Shown here piece after piece: positions 1 through 7,304 of a DNA stretch of 13,347 nucleotides. This stretch comes from DAOMOD01 sp964526035 (GTDB lineage Bacteria; Pseudomonadota; Gammaproteobacteria; Xanthomonadales; BPKI01). The notes under the pieces are model-generated. The model was not told where the DNA came from. It ran no database searches and saw only the letters and a program-made list of their open reading frames with translations. The DNA is taken from the NCBI GenBank assembly GCA_964526035.1, contig CAZGKE010000100.1, forward strand, positions 1-13,347, given 5' to 3'. The position numbers were made by a program, and so were the translations under genes. The stretch's first letter is position 1. Each line of letters opens with the position of its first letter.

Positions 1-13
1 CAGGCTTCACCGC

Positions 14-19
14 TATCAT
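14..19 (+). promoter_or_regulatory. candidate -10 box of the tRNA-Pro promoter
   Basis: TATCAT matches the sigma-70 -10 consensus at five of six positions and lies 14 bases before the mature tRNA 5' end, which suits a short 5' leader removed by RNase P. The matching -35 box would fall just outside the left edge of the window, so only half of the promoter can be judged. Confidence 0.45.
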
Positions 20-33
20 GCGCGGCTGGCTAT

Positions 34-112
<79 letters not shown>

Positions 113-121
113 CGATTCCAG

Positions 122-154
122 CAAGGGCCCGATCAATTCGGGCCCTTGGTTTTT
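122..154 (+). terminator. intrinsic terminator after tRNA-Pro
   Basis: A perfect ten-base-pair stem, CAAGGGCCCG (122-131) with CGGGCCCTTG (139-148), closes a small AT-rich loop and is followed by GTTTTT. This is a textbook rho-independent terminator placed 12 bases after the tRNA 3' end. Confidence 0.92.
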
Positions 155-175
155 CGGGGCCCTTGATCGTTCAGG

Positions 176-202
176 TTGCCTGCCCCGGGCGCGCGCTATG
201 CT
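176..202 (+). promoter_or_regulatory. candidate promoter giving a leaderless mRNA
   Basis: TATGCT (197-202) fits the TAnnnT -10 pattern and ends six bases before the ATG at 209. Transcription would therefore start at or next to the start codon. A weak -35-like TTGCCT (176-181) lies 15 bases upstream of it. No Shine-Dalgarno sequence is seen before this ATG, which agrees with leaderless translation. This is inference from spacing only. Confidence 0.35.
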
Positions 203-208
203 TTCGGC

Positions 209-736
209 ATGCGCCGCGTCCCGTTCCTTCTGTTTTTCTTGCTCTCGGCGAATGCCGTGGCCAAACCCGTAATCCACCGCTGTGTGAGCGCCGACGGCGA
301 AATCAGCTATCAGCAAACGCCCTGCCCTACCGGCTCGGTGGACACCCGGGAAATCGCGGTTCGCCCGGAGGACGTGCGTCCGGCACCTGAGCAGCCCATG
401 TTCGTGCCGCCGCAGGACCCGCCGCAGGAACCTCCGACGCCGTTGCGCCCGCCTGAGCCGCCGCCGCAATCGTTCCGCTGCGCCACGGCCGACGGCACGG
501 TGTTCTATCGTCACGGTGGCTGCCCCGCGCAACTGTCGGTGCGCCAACCCTACCTCTGGGTCGGCGAGACCCAGATCACCCTCCCGGTGTTTGTCCCGGT
601 GCAGGCGCAGCCGATTCCGCGCGAAAGCGCGTGCAGCGCAATTTACGATCGCGGCGCTTCGCGACGCGATGGATCCGAACACGACGAACGCTACAGCGTC
701 TATCAGCGCGCCACCGGGCGAGATCCCTGCCGCTGA
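209..736 (+). CDS. secreted protein with two DUF4124-like modules
   Basis: The 175-residue product starts with a typical Sec signal peptide: MRR, a hydrophobic run FLLFFLL, and an A-x-A site near residues 16-18. It should therefore be exported to the periplasm or beyond. Two short modules of the DUF4124 pattern follow, with an R-C start, a DG turn, a tyrosine and a closing cysteine: residues 24-39 and 90-105. They are joined by a linker very rich in proline (about 58-87). Two more cysteines (142 and 174) lie in the C-terminal part, giving six mature cysteines that could form three disulfides. ATG 209 is preferred over the in-frame TTG at 176 because it places the signal peptide exactly at the N-terminus. 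DUF4124 proteins are common in Xanthomonadales but have no settled function, so none is assigned. The gene stands between the tRNA terminator and pyrD. Confidence 0.8.
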   Translation: MRRVPFLLFFLLSANAVAKPVIHRCVSADGEISYQQTPCPTGSVDTREIAVRPEDVRPAPEQPMFVPPQDPPQEPPTPLRPPEPPPQSFRCATADGTVFYRHGGCPAQLSVRQPYLWVGETQITLPVFVPVQAQPIPRESACSAIYDRGASRRDGSEHDERYSVYQRATGRDPCR

Positions 737-781
737 CCGCAACCGCCCCAGCTGCGCCCCCATCCGCCATCCCGAACGGGG

Positions 782-787
782 TACCAT
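782..787 (+). promoter_or_regulatory. possible -10 box before pyrD
   Basis: TACCAT lies about 30 bases before the chosen pyrD start, inside the 81-base gap after the DUF4124 gene. It matches the -10 consensus at four positions, but there is no recognisable -35 box at the right distance. Low confidence. Confidence 0.25.
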
Positions 788-817
788 GCGCCGCCCCCTT
801 TGTATCGAACGCAGCAC

Positions 818-1846
818 GTGTACAACCTGGCCAAGCCCTTCCTGTTCGCTCTCGAGCCCGAGCGCGCCCACGACCTGGGCCTGAAGGCCATCGAGGCGGC
901 CTGGCGGCTTGGTCTCAACCCGCTCCTGGCCGCGCCCAAGCCGCTCCTCCCGGTCGAAGCGTTCGGTATCCGCTTTCCGAACCCGGTGGGCCTGGCGGCG
1001 GGCCTGGACAAGAACGGCGCCCACATCCGCGCGCTGGCGGCGCTCGGATTCGGCTTCATCGAGATCGGGACGGTGACACCGCGCCCACAGCCGGGCAACC
1101 CGAAGCCGCGCATGTACCGCCTGCCCGAGCACCATGCCGTGATCAACCGGCTGGGTTTCAACAACCTCGGCGTCGACGCACTGGTGCGCAATGTAAAGCG
1201 CGCGAAATTCGAAGGCGTGCTTGGCATCAATATCGGCAAGAACAAGGACACGCCGAACGAATCTGCGGTCGATGACTATCTCGCCTGCCTGGAGCGCGTC
1301 TATGCGCTGGCCAGCTACATCACCGTCAACATCTCCTCGCCCAACACGCAGGGTCTGCGCGATCTGCAGGAGAAGGACACGTTGCACACGTTCATCGGTC
1401 GACTGCGTGAACGACAGGAGCAGCTCGGCGCGCAGAGCGGCGCGCGCAAGCCGATGCTGCTCAAGATTGCGCCCGATCTGGACGAACCCGGAATGGACGC
1501 CATCGCCGACGTGCTTCTCGAAGCCGGCATCGATGGCCTGATCTGCACCAACACCACCACCGACCGCAGCGCGGTGACCGGACACCGCCACGGTGCACAG
1601 GACGGCGGACTCTCCGGCGCACCGCTCAAGGCTCCCTCCACTGCGGTGCTGCGCTGCATGGCCGAGCGCCTCGACGGCCGAATCCCGCTGATCGGGGTCG
1701 GCGGCATCCTCAAGGGTGCCGACGCCTGCGACAAGTTTGCCGCCGGCGCCACGCTGGTGCAGTTCTACACCGGCATGATCTACCGCGGCCCTGCGCTGAT
1801 CGGTGAGTGCGTGGAGGCTCTGCGCCGGATGGAGGCTACGGCGTGA
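818..1846 (+). CDS. pyrD: dihydroorotate dehydrogenase (quinone), class 2
   Basis: This 342-residue FMN enzyme oxidises dihydroorotate to orotate, the fourth step of de novo pyrimidine synthesis, and passes electrons to membrane quinones. The N-terminal part (MYNLAKPFLF..PERAHDL, residues 1-20) is the membrane-associated helical segment that marks class 2. FMN and substrate motifs appear in order: GLAAGLDKNG (58-67), the GTVTPRPQPGNPKPR segment (84-98), NISSPNTQGLR (171-181) with S174 in the place of the catalytic serine of class 2 enzymes, KIAPDL (216-221), TNTT (244-247), GVGGI (293-297) and FYTGMIYRGP (316-325). GTG 818 is chosen because family members begin with a short MYxLxRPxLF-type sequence; an in-frame TTG at 800 would add six residues. 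The stop codon overlaps the murB start (GTGA), so the two genes are translationally coupled. Confidence 0.95.
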   Translation: MYNLAKPFLFALEPERAHDLGLKAIEAAWRLGLNPLLAAPKPLLPVEAFGIRFPNPVGLAAGLDKNGAHIRALAALGFGFIEIGTVTPRPQPGNPKPRMYRLPEHHAVINRLGFNNLGVDALVRNVKRAKFEGVLGINIGKNKDTPNESAVDDYLACLERVYALASYITVNISSPNTQGLRDLQEKDTLHTFIGRLRERQEQLGAQSGARKPMLLKIAPDLDEPGMDAIADVLLEAGIDGLICTNTTTDRSAVTGHRHGAQDGGLSGAPLKAPSTAVLRCMAERLDGRIPLIGVGGILKGADACDKFAAGATLVQFYTGMIYRGPALIGECVEALRRMEATA

Positions 1847-2889
1847 GCCAGGCGGGCTTCAGCCTGGAAGCCGATGCCGAACTTCGCACCTGCAACAGTT
1901 TCCAGGTGGCTGCCACGGCACCGCTTCTCGCCCGGCTAAGCGACGCAGCCGCCCTGCCGGCGCTGTTCGCGCACCACGCCGTGCGCGATCGCCCGCTGCT
2001 GGTGCTCGGCGAGGGCAGCAATGTGCTGTTCGCTGGTGACCCTGAAGGCGTGGTGCTGCGACCCGAGATGCGCGGCATCGCCATCGAGGATGACGTTGGC
2101 GGCAGCGTGGTGGTTCATGCCGCAGCGGCCGAGTCCTGGAACGGCCTGGTCGACTGGACGCTGTCGCGCGGCCTGTGCGGCCTGGAAAACCTCGCCCTGA
2201 TTCCGGGCAGCGTGGGCGCCGCGCCGGTGCAGAACATCGGCGCCTACGGACGCGAGCTGGACACCCTGTTCGACAGCCTCGACGCCTTTGATCGCGAGCG
2301 TGGTGAAACCATCCGCATGGACGCCGCCGCGTGCGGTTTCCGCTATCGCGGCAGCCGCTTCCGCGACGAGGCGCCGGATCGCTGGATCATCCTTGGCGTC
2401 CGCCTGCGTCTGTCGCGACGTCCCGACCTGCGCCTCGACTATCCCGGTATCGCAGACATGCTCGCGTCCATGGGGATATGCAACCCGTTGGCGGCCGATG
2501 TCGCCGAGGCGGTGCGTCGGCTGCGTCGCAGCAAGCTTCCTGATCCGGCCCGGATCGGCAATGCCGGCAGCTTCTTCAAGAATCCGCTGGTGCCGACGCA
2601 GCAGGCCGCCGAGCTGACGGAAAGCATGCCCGCCCTGCCCTGCTATCCGGCAGGCAACGGCCTGACCAAGCTGGCTGCCGCCTTCCTGATCGAGGCCGCC
2701 GGCCTCAAGGGCCTGCGCCGCGGTGACGCCGGCATTTCCGACCGACACGCGCTGGTGCTGGTCAATCACGGCAGCGCCAGCGGCGCGGAACTGCTGGCCG
2801 TGGCGCTTGAGGTACGTGATCGCGTGCGCCAGATGTTTGCCGTCGAGCTTGAGCCGGAGCCGCGCATCGTGGGCGCATCGTGGCGCTAA
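1843..2889 (+). CDS. murB: UDP-N-acetylenolpyruvoylglucosamine reductase
   Basis: MurB is a cytoplasmic FAD enzyme that uses NADPH to reduce UDP-GlcNAc-enolpyruvate to UDP-N-acetylmuramic acid, the second committed step of peptidoglycan synthesis. The 348-residue length fits the E. coli (type I) form. Visible motifs are the FAD-binding LVLGEGSNVLF (53-63), the GLENLALIPGSVGAAPVQNIGAYG region (113-136), GFRYRGSRF (165-173) with an Arg (R169) at the conserved active-site position, IGNAGSFFKNP (238-248) with S243 as the likely proton-donor serine, and the C-terminal LEPEPR (336-341) that holds the conserved catalytic glutamate. The start is GTG 1843, preceded by GGAGG (1831-1835) at seven bases, and overlaps the pyrD stop as GTGA. 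An upstream in-frame start at 1807 lies deep inside pyrD and has no support. Confidence 0.95.
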   Translation: MSQAGFSLEADAELRTCNSFQVAATAPLLARLSDAAALPALFAHHAVRDRPLLVLGEGSNVLFAGDPEGVVLRPEMRGIAIEDDVGGSVVVHAAAAESWNGLVDWTLSRGLCGLENLALIPGSVGAAPVQNIGAYGRELDTLFDSLDAFDRERGETIRMDAAACGFRYRGSRFRDEAPDRWIILGVRLRLSRRPDLRLDYPGIADMLASMGICNPLAADVAEAVRRLRRSKLPDPARIGNAGSFFKNPLVPTQQAAELTESMPALPCYPAGNGLTKLAAAFLIEAAGLKGLRRGDAGISDRHALVLVNHGSASGAELLAVALEVRDRVRQMFAVELEPEPRIVGASWR

Positions 2890-3797
2890 CGTCGAGCCTG
2901 TCCGATGGCGTCCGCGGCGCGCTGCTGATGACCGCCAGCGCCATCCTGTTCGCGCTCATGGCCATCACCATCCGCCTGGCGGCTGACGAAATGCACCCCT
3001 TCGCCATCGCCTTCTTCCGCAACCTGTTCGGCCTGGCCTTCGCCCTGCCGCTGCTTCTTGGCAGCACGCTCAGCCTGCGCACCAACCGCATGGGTCTCTA
3101 CTTCGTGCGCTGCATCATCGGCCTGTCGGCCATGCTCTGCGGGTTCTGGGCGCTGGTGCACCTGCCGCTGGCGCAGGCGGTGGCGCTGTCCTACACCACA
3201 CCGCTGTTCGTCACCATCCTCGCCGTGTTCATCCTCCGCGAAGTTGTTCGCCTGCGGCGCTGGACTGCCGTCGCCATCGGCTTCCTCGGCGCACTGATCA
3301 TCGTGAGGCCGGGCGCAGTCGAAATGTCCGACGCCGCGCTGATCGCGATTCTGTCCGCAGCGCTTGCCGCGAGCGCGGCCATCAGCATCAAGTTTCTGTC
3401 GCGCACCGAGCCCACCGGCGCCATCGTGATCTGGATGGTGCTGATCATGACGCCCATGTCGCTGGTGCCCGCACTGTTCGTGTGGAGCTGGCCGTCGCCG
3501 ACGGTGTGGGTGTGGCTGCTGCTGACCGGCTTCCTCGGGACCACCGGCCATCTCGCCATGACCGGCGCCTACAAGCTTGGCGACGCCTCCGCGCTCACGC
3601 CCTACAACTTCCTTCAGCTTCCCGTGGTCGCCGTGGTGGCGTGGATCCTGTTCGGAGAAACCATCGATCGCTGGACCATCATCGGCGCCGCGATCATCTT
3701 CGCCGCCACCGCCTACATCGCCCACCGCGAAGCGGTGCTGTCGAGACCGGCGGTCACCGACAGTGACGTGGGCAGCGATCAGATGGCCAACCGCTGA
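2880..3797 (+). CDS. DMT-superfamily transporter with two EamA domains
   Basis: The 305-residue product is an integral inner-membrane protein with about ten hydrophobic segments. The first ones are near residues 13-34, 41-61, 72-93, 97-119 and 127-143; a second set runs from about 152 to 281. The two halves look like the EamA repeat pair: the first ends in a stretch ..AVFILREVVRLRRW (115-128) and the second in ..AWILFGETIDRW (254-265), each followed by a last helix. EamA/RhaT-type carriers move small metabolites or amino acids, but the substrate cannot be read from sequence. GTG 2880 is the most N-terminal reasonable start and overlaps the end of murB by ten bases; no good ribosome-binding site is seen, so translation probably depends on coupling to murB. 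It is the last gene of the pyrD-murB run. The polar C-terminal tail (282-305) should be cytoplasmic. Confidence 0.88.
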   Translation: MALTSSLSDGVRGALLMTASAILFALMAITIRLAADEMHPFAIAFFRNLFGLAFALPLLLGSTLSLRTNRMGLYFVRCIIGLSAMLCGFWALVHLPLAQAVALSYTTPLFVTILAVFILREVVRLRRWTAVAIGFLGALIIVRPGAVEMSDAALIAILSAALAASAAISIKFLSRTEPTGAIVIWMVLIMTPMSLVPALFVWSWPSPTVWVWLLLTGFLGTTGHLAMTGAYKLGDASALTPYNFLQLPVVAVVAWILFGETIDRWTIIGAAIIFAATAYIAHREAVLSRPAVTDSDVGSDQMANR

Positions 3798-3811
3798 CCG
3801 CGATTCGGCGA

Positions 3812-5698
3812 TCAGATTCCGTCTGCAGCCCGCAGTGGCCCGCCATCCGCCATCCACGCACACACCGCTCGGATGTCGCCGTCCAGGGCGCGGTCGCGTT
3901 CAAGGAAAGCGACGCCAGCCTGGCGCAGCGATTCCAGCACGGCCGCCGCCACCGGCCCGGGGCCGATCGGCGGCAGCGCGGCCAGATCGGCGGCGAGTCG
4001 CGCCACGTCGGCTTCGAACTCCGGGCGCAATGCAGCGTCAGGCTCGGGTGCCCCGTCGATCTTGGGCGCCAGGCGCAGCGGACCAGCCTGCCCCGCAGCG
4101 CATGCCGCGTTGATCATTGCCTGGCGCAGCTCGATGCCCTGACACGCTGTCAGGAGTTCCAGCGCAAGCGCCGTCTGCAGGTCTCCGAGCATCTCCAGCA
4201 CGTGGCGCGCCTCGTTTGTGCCCATGGACACGTGGTCCTCGGCATTGGCGCTGGTTGGAATGGAGAACACGCTCGCTGGATGCGCTCGGCTGGCCAGATC
4301 ATTGACCAGGGCGGCCGCGGTGTACTGCACGATCATCAGTCCGGAATCGGTGGCATCCTCGTTGCCGACCAGAAACGGCGGCAATCCATCCGACGTGGCT
4401 GGGTCGACCAGTTTGTTGAGGCGCCGCTCGGAGATCCCGGCCAGCACCGGGATGGCCGCCTTGAGCTGGGCCATCGCCAGCGCCAGGGGCATGCCGTGGA
4501 AGTTGCCTGCTGAAACCACCTGTGCGTCCACCCCTTCGGCGTCGGGGAAGATGATCGGATTGTCGGTGACCGAGTTCAGCTCGATGTCGATCGCCTCCGC
4601 CGCGCGTCGGCAGGCATCGCGCACGGCACCGTGCACCTGCGGCGCACAGCGCAGCGAATAGCTGTCCTGCGGCTGATGCTTCTTGCCGCCGCGGAACGGC
4701 AGATGCCGATCGTAAAAGGCTTCGCGACCTTCGCGTTCGGCCGGACGCACCCACGACCAGCGAATATCGAAGGTGAGCGCCTGCAGTTCGGGCGTCCACC
4801 AGGCGTCGGGCGTCCATGAGGCGAAGCGCGGCACCCGGTGATAGTCGACATCGGCCAGCGTCGAGCCTTCGAGCAGCTTGCGCAGCCTGGCGGCGGAAGC
4901 GACCTGACCGGGATGCGGTCGCAGCTCATGGACGCGCGCATCGAAAGCCGAACGACGCCCTGCGAAGGCCTCGATGGTGAGTGCAGCGGCAAGGTCGGCA
5001 GCGTCGAGAAGCGACTCCAGATCCGCTATTGCGAGGCAGCCCGAAGCCAGCATCTGGGTGGTGCCGTTGTTGAGCGCCAGGCCCTCCTTCACGGCAAGCT
5101 GCACCGGCTCCAGACCCACCGCCGCCAGCGCCTGTGCACCGGAGACGCGCCTGCCCTGCAGGAACGCTTCGCCCTCACCCAGCAGCAGCAGCGCCAGATG
5201 CGACAGCGGCGCAAGATCGCCGCTGGCACCGACTGAACCCTTGGCCGGCACCAACGGCACCAGGCCGGCGTTGAAGACGTCGGCAAAGCGCGACAGGGTG
5301 CCGGCACGGATGCCGGAATGGCCGCGCATCAGGGTATTGATGCGGATCGCCATCATCGCCCGCACCAGATCCTCGGCCAGCGGCTCGCCGACGCACACGG
5401 CATGACTGATGATCAGATTGCGCTGCAGTTCCTCGGCCGGCGCCGGTCGGCCTTCGGTGACTGTCGGATCCAGAGCGGCACGGATATGACGCCGCCCGAG
5501 CAGGCGGTCGGCATTGCTGCCGAATCCGGTAGTGACGCCGTAGATTGGCTCGCCGGCCTCGACCTGTGCGGCGAGGAAATCGGCAGTGCGCTGCACCACA
5601 GTGAGCTGCGCCTCGTCGAGCGAGATTTTCGCCCCGCCGCGCGCCAGCTGCAGCACCTGGGTTCGGGTCAGCGAACGGCCGTTCAGCAGCACCTGCAT
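3812..5698 (-). CDS. histidine ammonia-lyase-like MIO enzyme (hutH-like)
   Basis: This 628-residue protein belongs to the HAL/PAL/TAL family, which removes ammonia from an aromatic amino acid with an MIO cofactor made from an internal Ala-Ser-Gly. That triad is A158-S159-G160 within GSVGASGDLAP. By alignment to my recollection of Pseudomonas putida HAL, the active-site residues are all present: Y53 (same number), H99 for H83 (in an S-H pair typical of histidine selectivity), N211 for N195, Q344/Y347/R350 for Q277/Y280/R283, F400 for F329 and E487 for E414 (Gln in plant-type PAL). Histidine to urocanate is thus the best guess. It is about 120 residues longer than usual: about 16 extra residues after the Y53 loop, about 51 in a Trp-rich insert near 285-343, and about 48 at the C-terminus. 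The ATG directly follows the hisS stop and has GGAGGG at seven bases (5706-5711). No other hut gene is in the window. Confidence 0.85.
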   Translation of the reverse strand: MQVLLNGRSLTRTQVLQLARGGAKISLDEAQLTVVQRTADFLAAQVEAGEPIYGVTTGFGSNADRLLGRRHIRAALDPTVTEGRPAPAEELQRNLIISHAVCVGEPLAEDLVRAMMAIRINTLMRGHSGIRAGTLSRFADVFNAGLVPLVPAKGSVGASGDLAPLSHLALLLLGEGEAFLQGRRVSGAQALAAVGLEPVQLAVKEGLALNNGTTQMLASGCLAIADLESLLDAADLAAALTIEAFAGRRSAFDARVHELRPHPGQVASAARLRKLLEGSTLADVDYHRVPRFASWTPDAWWTPELQALTFDIRWSWVRPAEREGREAFYDRHLPFRGGKKHQPQDSYSLRCAPQVHGAVRDACRRAAEAIDIELNSVTDNPIIFPDAEGVDAQVVSAGNFHGMPLALAMAQLKAAIPVLAGISERRLNKLVDPATSDGLPPFLVGNEDATDSGLMIVQYTAAALVNDLASRAHPASVFSIPTSANAEDHVSMGTNEARHVLEMLGDLQTALALELLTACQGIELRQAMINAACAAGQAGPLRLAPKIDGAPEPDAALRPEFEADVARLAADLAALPPIGPGPVAAAVLESLRQAGVAFLERDRALDGDIRAVCAWMADGGPLRAADGI

Positions 5699-7078
5699 CT
5701 AGCGACCCTCCAGCGCGCGCGCCTGCTCGATCTCCACGCGCAGCGCCTGCACCAGCTCGCTGCGGGCGACCTGGAACTGGTCGCCCTTGCGCAGATCCTT
5801 GACCGTGGCGGTACCGGCAGCGATCTCGTCGGGACCCAGCACCACCACGAAGCGGATCCCGGCACGGTCGGCGTAGTGAAACTGCTTGGCGAGCTTGCGT
5901 GGCTCCAGCTGCACCTCGGTATTGATGCCGCCCAGCCGCAGCTGCGTCGCCAGCGCAAGGTACTCAGCCATGTGCGCTTCGTCCATCTGGCTCACCAGCG
6001 CCTGCACCGTGCTCTCGGCCGCACCGATCAGCCCCGCCTCGCGCAGCTGCCAGAACAGCCGGGTGGCGCCGATCGAGATGCCGACGCCGGGCAGGTGCGA
6101 GCGGGTGTAGTGACCGGCCAGGTTGTCGTAGCGGCCGCCGGAACAGATGCTGCCGATGCCCGGGTGTTCATCCAACGTGGTCTCGTAGACCGTGCCGGTG
6201 TAGTAGTCGAGGCCACGCGCTATCGAGAAATTGAGCGCATAGCGATGCTCGGGAACGCCGAAATCGCGCACCCGCGCCAGCACCTCGCGCATGTCGGCCA
6301 CGCCCTCGGCCAGCAGCGGCTGGTCGGTCGGCAGCTCGGCGAGCCGCGCCATGGCCTCATCATGACTGCCGCTGCGCACGCTGACGAAATCGAGGATGCG
6401 CCGCACGGTCGCATCCGGCAAAGCGAAACCCTGACCCGTCAGCGTCGCATGCACCTGGTCGGCGCCGCGCTTGTCGAGCTTGTCGACCTCGCGCAGCACC
6501 AGGTTCTGCTGTTCGCCCTCTCCAATACCGAGCGACTGGAAGAACCCGCGCATGATCTTGCGGCTGTTCAACCCGATGGTGAACGGCCCGATGGCCAGCT
6601 CCTCGAATACGGCATGGATCACCGCCGGCATCTCGGCATCGAAGCGCACCGACAGCGCATCCTTGCCGATCACGTCAATATCGCACTGGTAGAACTCGCG
6701 GAAGCGCCCACGCTGGGCGCGCTCACCGCGATAGACCCGCTGGATCTGGTAGCGGCGGAACGGGAAGGTCAGCTGCCCCTCATGCTCGGCCACATAGCGC
6801 GCCAGCGGTACGGTGAGATCGAAGCGCAGTGCAAGCTCGGGCGCCGAGCCCTGTTCGAGCGCGCCGGTCGACTGCACGAAGTAGACCTGCCGCTCGGTCT
6901 CACCGCCGCTCTTGGTGAGCAGGATCTCGGACAGCTCCATCACTGGAGTTTCCACCGGCAGGAAACCATAGCGCTCGTAGTTGCGGCGAATGGTGTCCAG
7001 CATGTCCTGGAACGCGATCTGCTCGGGCGGCAGCAGTTCCAGCACGCCGGGCATGGTGCGGGGCTTGGTCAAGGACAT
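5699..7078 (-). CDS. hisS: histidyl-tRNA synthetase
   Basis: HisRS is a cytoplasmic class II synthetase that charges tRNA-His with histidine. The 459-residue product has the class II catalytic core: LRFDLTVPLARY (84-95), motif 2 around RRYQIQRVYRGERAQRGRFREFYQCD (108-133), the HisA signature ARGLDYYTGTVYE (287-299), SGGRYD (313-318) and motif 3 GVGISIGATRL (331-341). The anticodon-binding domain follows at about 355-450. It is the longer, divergent form with RFDLT and QCDIDVIG, which resembles the eukaryotic wording (RYDLT, QCDFD), in contrast to the common bacterial form with RPEGTA. It closely matches the Xanthomonas enzyme as I remember it. ATG 7078 is favoured by the MxxxKPRTxPGxxELLP start; its ribosome-binding site is poor. 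It is the first gene of an operon with the ammonia-lyase gene, whose ATG abuts its TAG stop. Confidence 0.96.
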   Translation of the reverse strand: MSLTKPRTMPGVLELLPPEQIAFQDMLDTIRRNYERYGFLPVETPVMELSEILLTKSGGETERQVYFVQSTGALEQGSAPELALRFDLTVPLARYVAEHEGQLTFPFRRYQIQRVYRGERAQRGRFREFYQCDIDVIGKDALSVRFDAEMPAVIHAVFEELAIGPFTIGLNSRKIMRGFFQSLGIGEGEQQNLVLREVDKLDKRGADQVHATLTGQGFALPDATVRRILDFVSVRSGSHDEAMARLAELPTDQPLLAEGVADMREVLARVRDFGVPEHRYALNFSIARGLDYYTGTVYETTLDEHPGIGSICSGGRYDNLAGHYTRSHLPGVGISIGATRLFWQLREAGLIGAAESTVQALVSQMDEAHMAEYLALATQLRLGGINTEVQLEPRKLAKQFHYADRAGIRFVVVLGPDEIAAGTATVKDLRKGDQFQVARSELVQALRVEIEQARALEGR

Positions 7079-7113
7079 CGTCTGGGAGCGCGAAGATTGG
7101 GAAAAAGCACGCT

Positions 7114-7142
7114 AGCGTAGCCCGGATGGGCATGCTTGAAAA
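7114..7142 (-). promoter_or_regulatory. candidate sigma-70 promoter of the hisS operon
   Basis: Read on the minus strand, TTTTCA (7137-7142) and TACGCT (7114-7119) are separated by exactly 17 bases. The -10 keeps the three most important positions (TAnnnT). Transcription would start near 7106 and leave a leader of about 28 bases before the hisS ATG. The match is modest, so this is a candidate only. Confidence 0.35.
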
Positions 7143-7304
7143 CTGGATCGCAATGTCTGCGCGTGTCGACACTCTTGAATTGGAGCTGAACCGGGTTCGC
7201 TCTGGAGTGTCTGCTCTAAGCAATTTCGGATACATTGCGCTGCAACGGCTGTCCGGTTCTTGCGCCGGGCTGCGTTCTTGAATGCAAGCACAACATTCGC
7301 CGCC

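Noticed and set aside
5318..7120. A 600-codon open frame on the plus strand opposite hisS and the ammonia-lyase gene
   Set aside because: It is the antisense shadow of two well-recognised genes. The translation is rich in His, Gln, Arg and Ala in the way typical of frames opposite GC-rich coding sequence, with no family motif and no ribosome-binding site.
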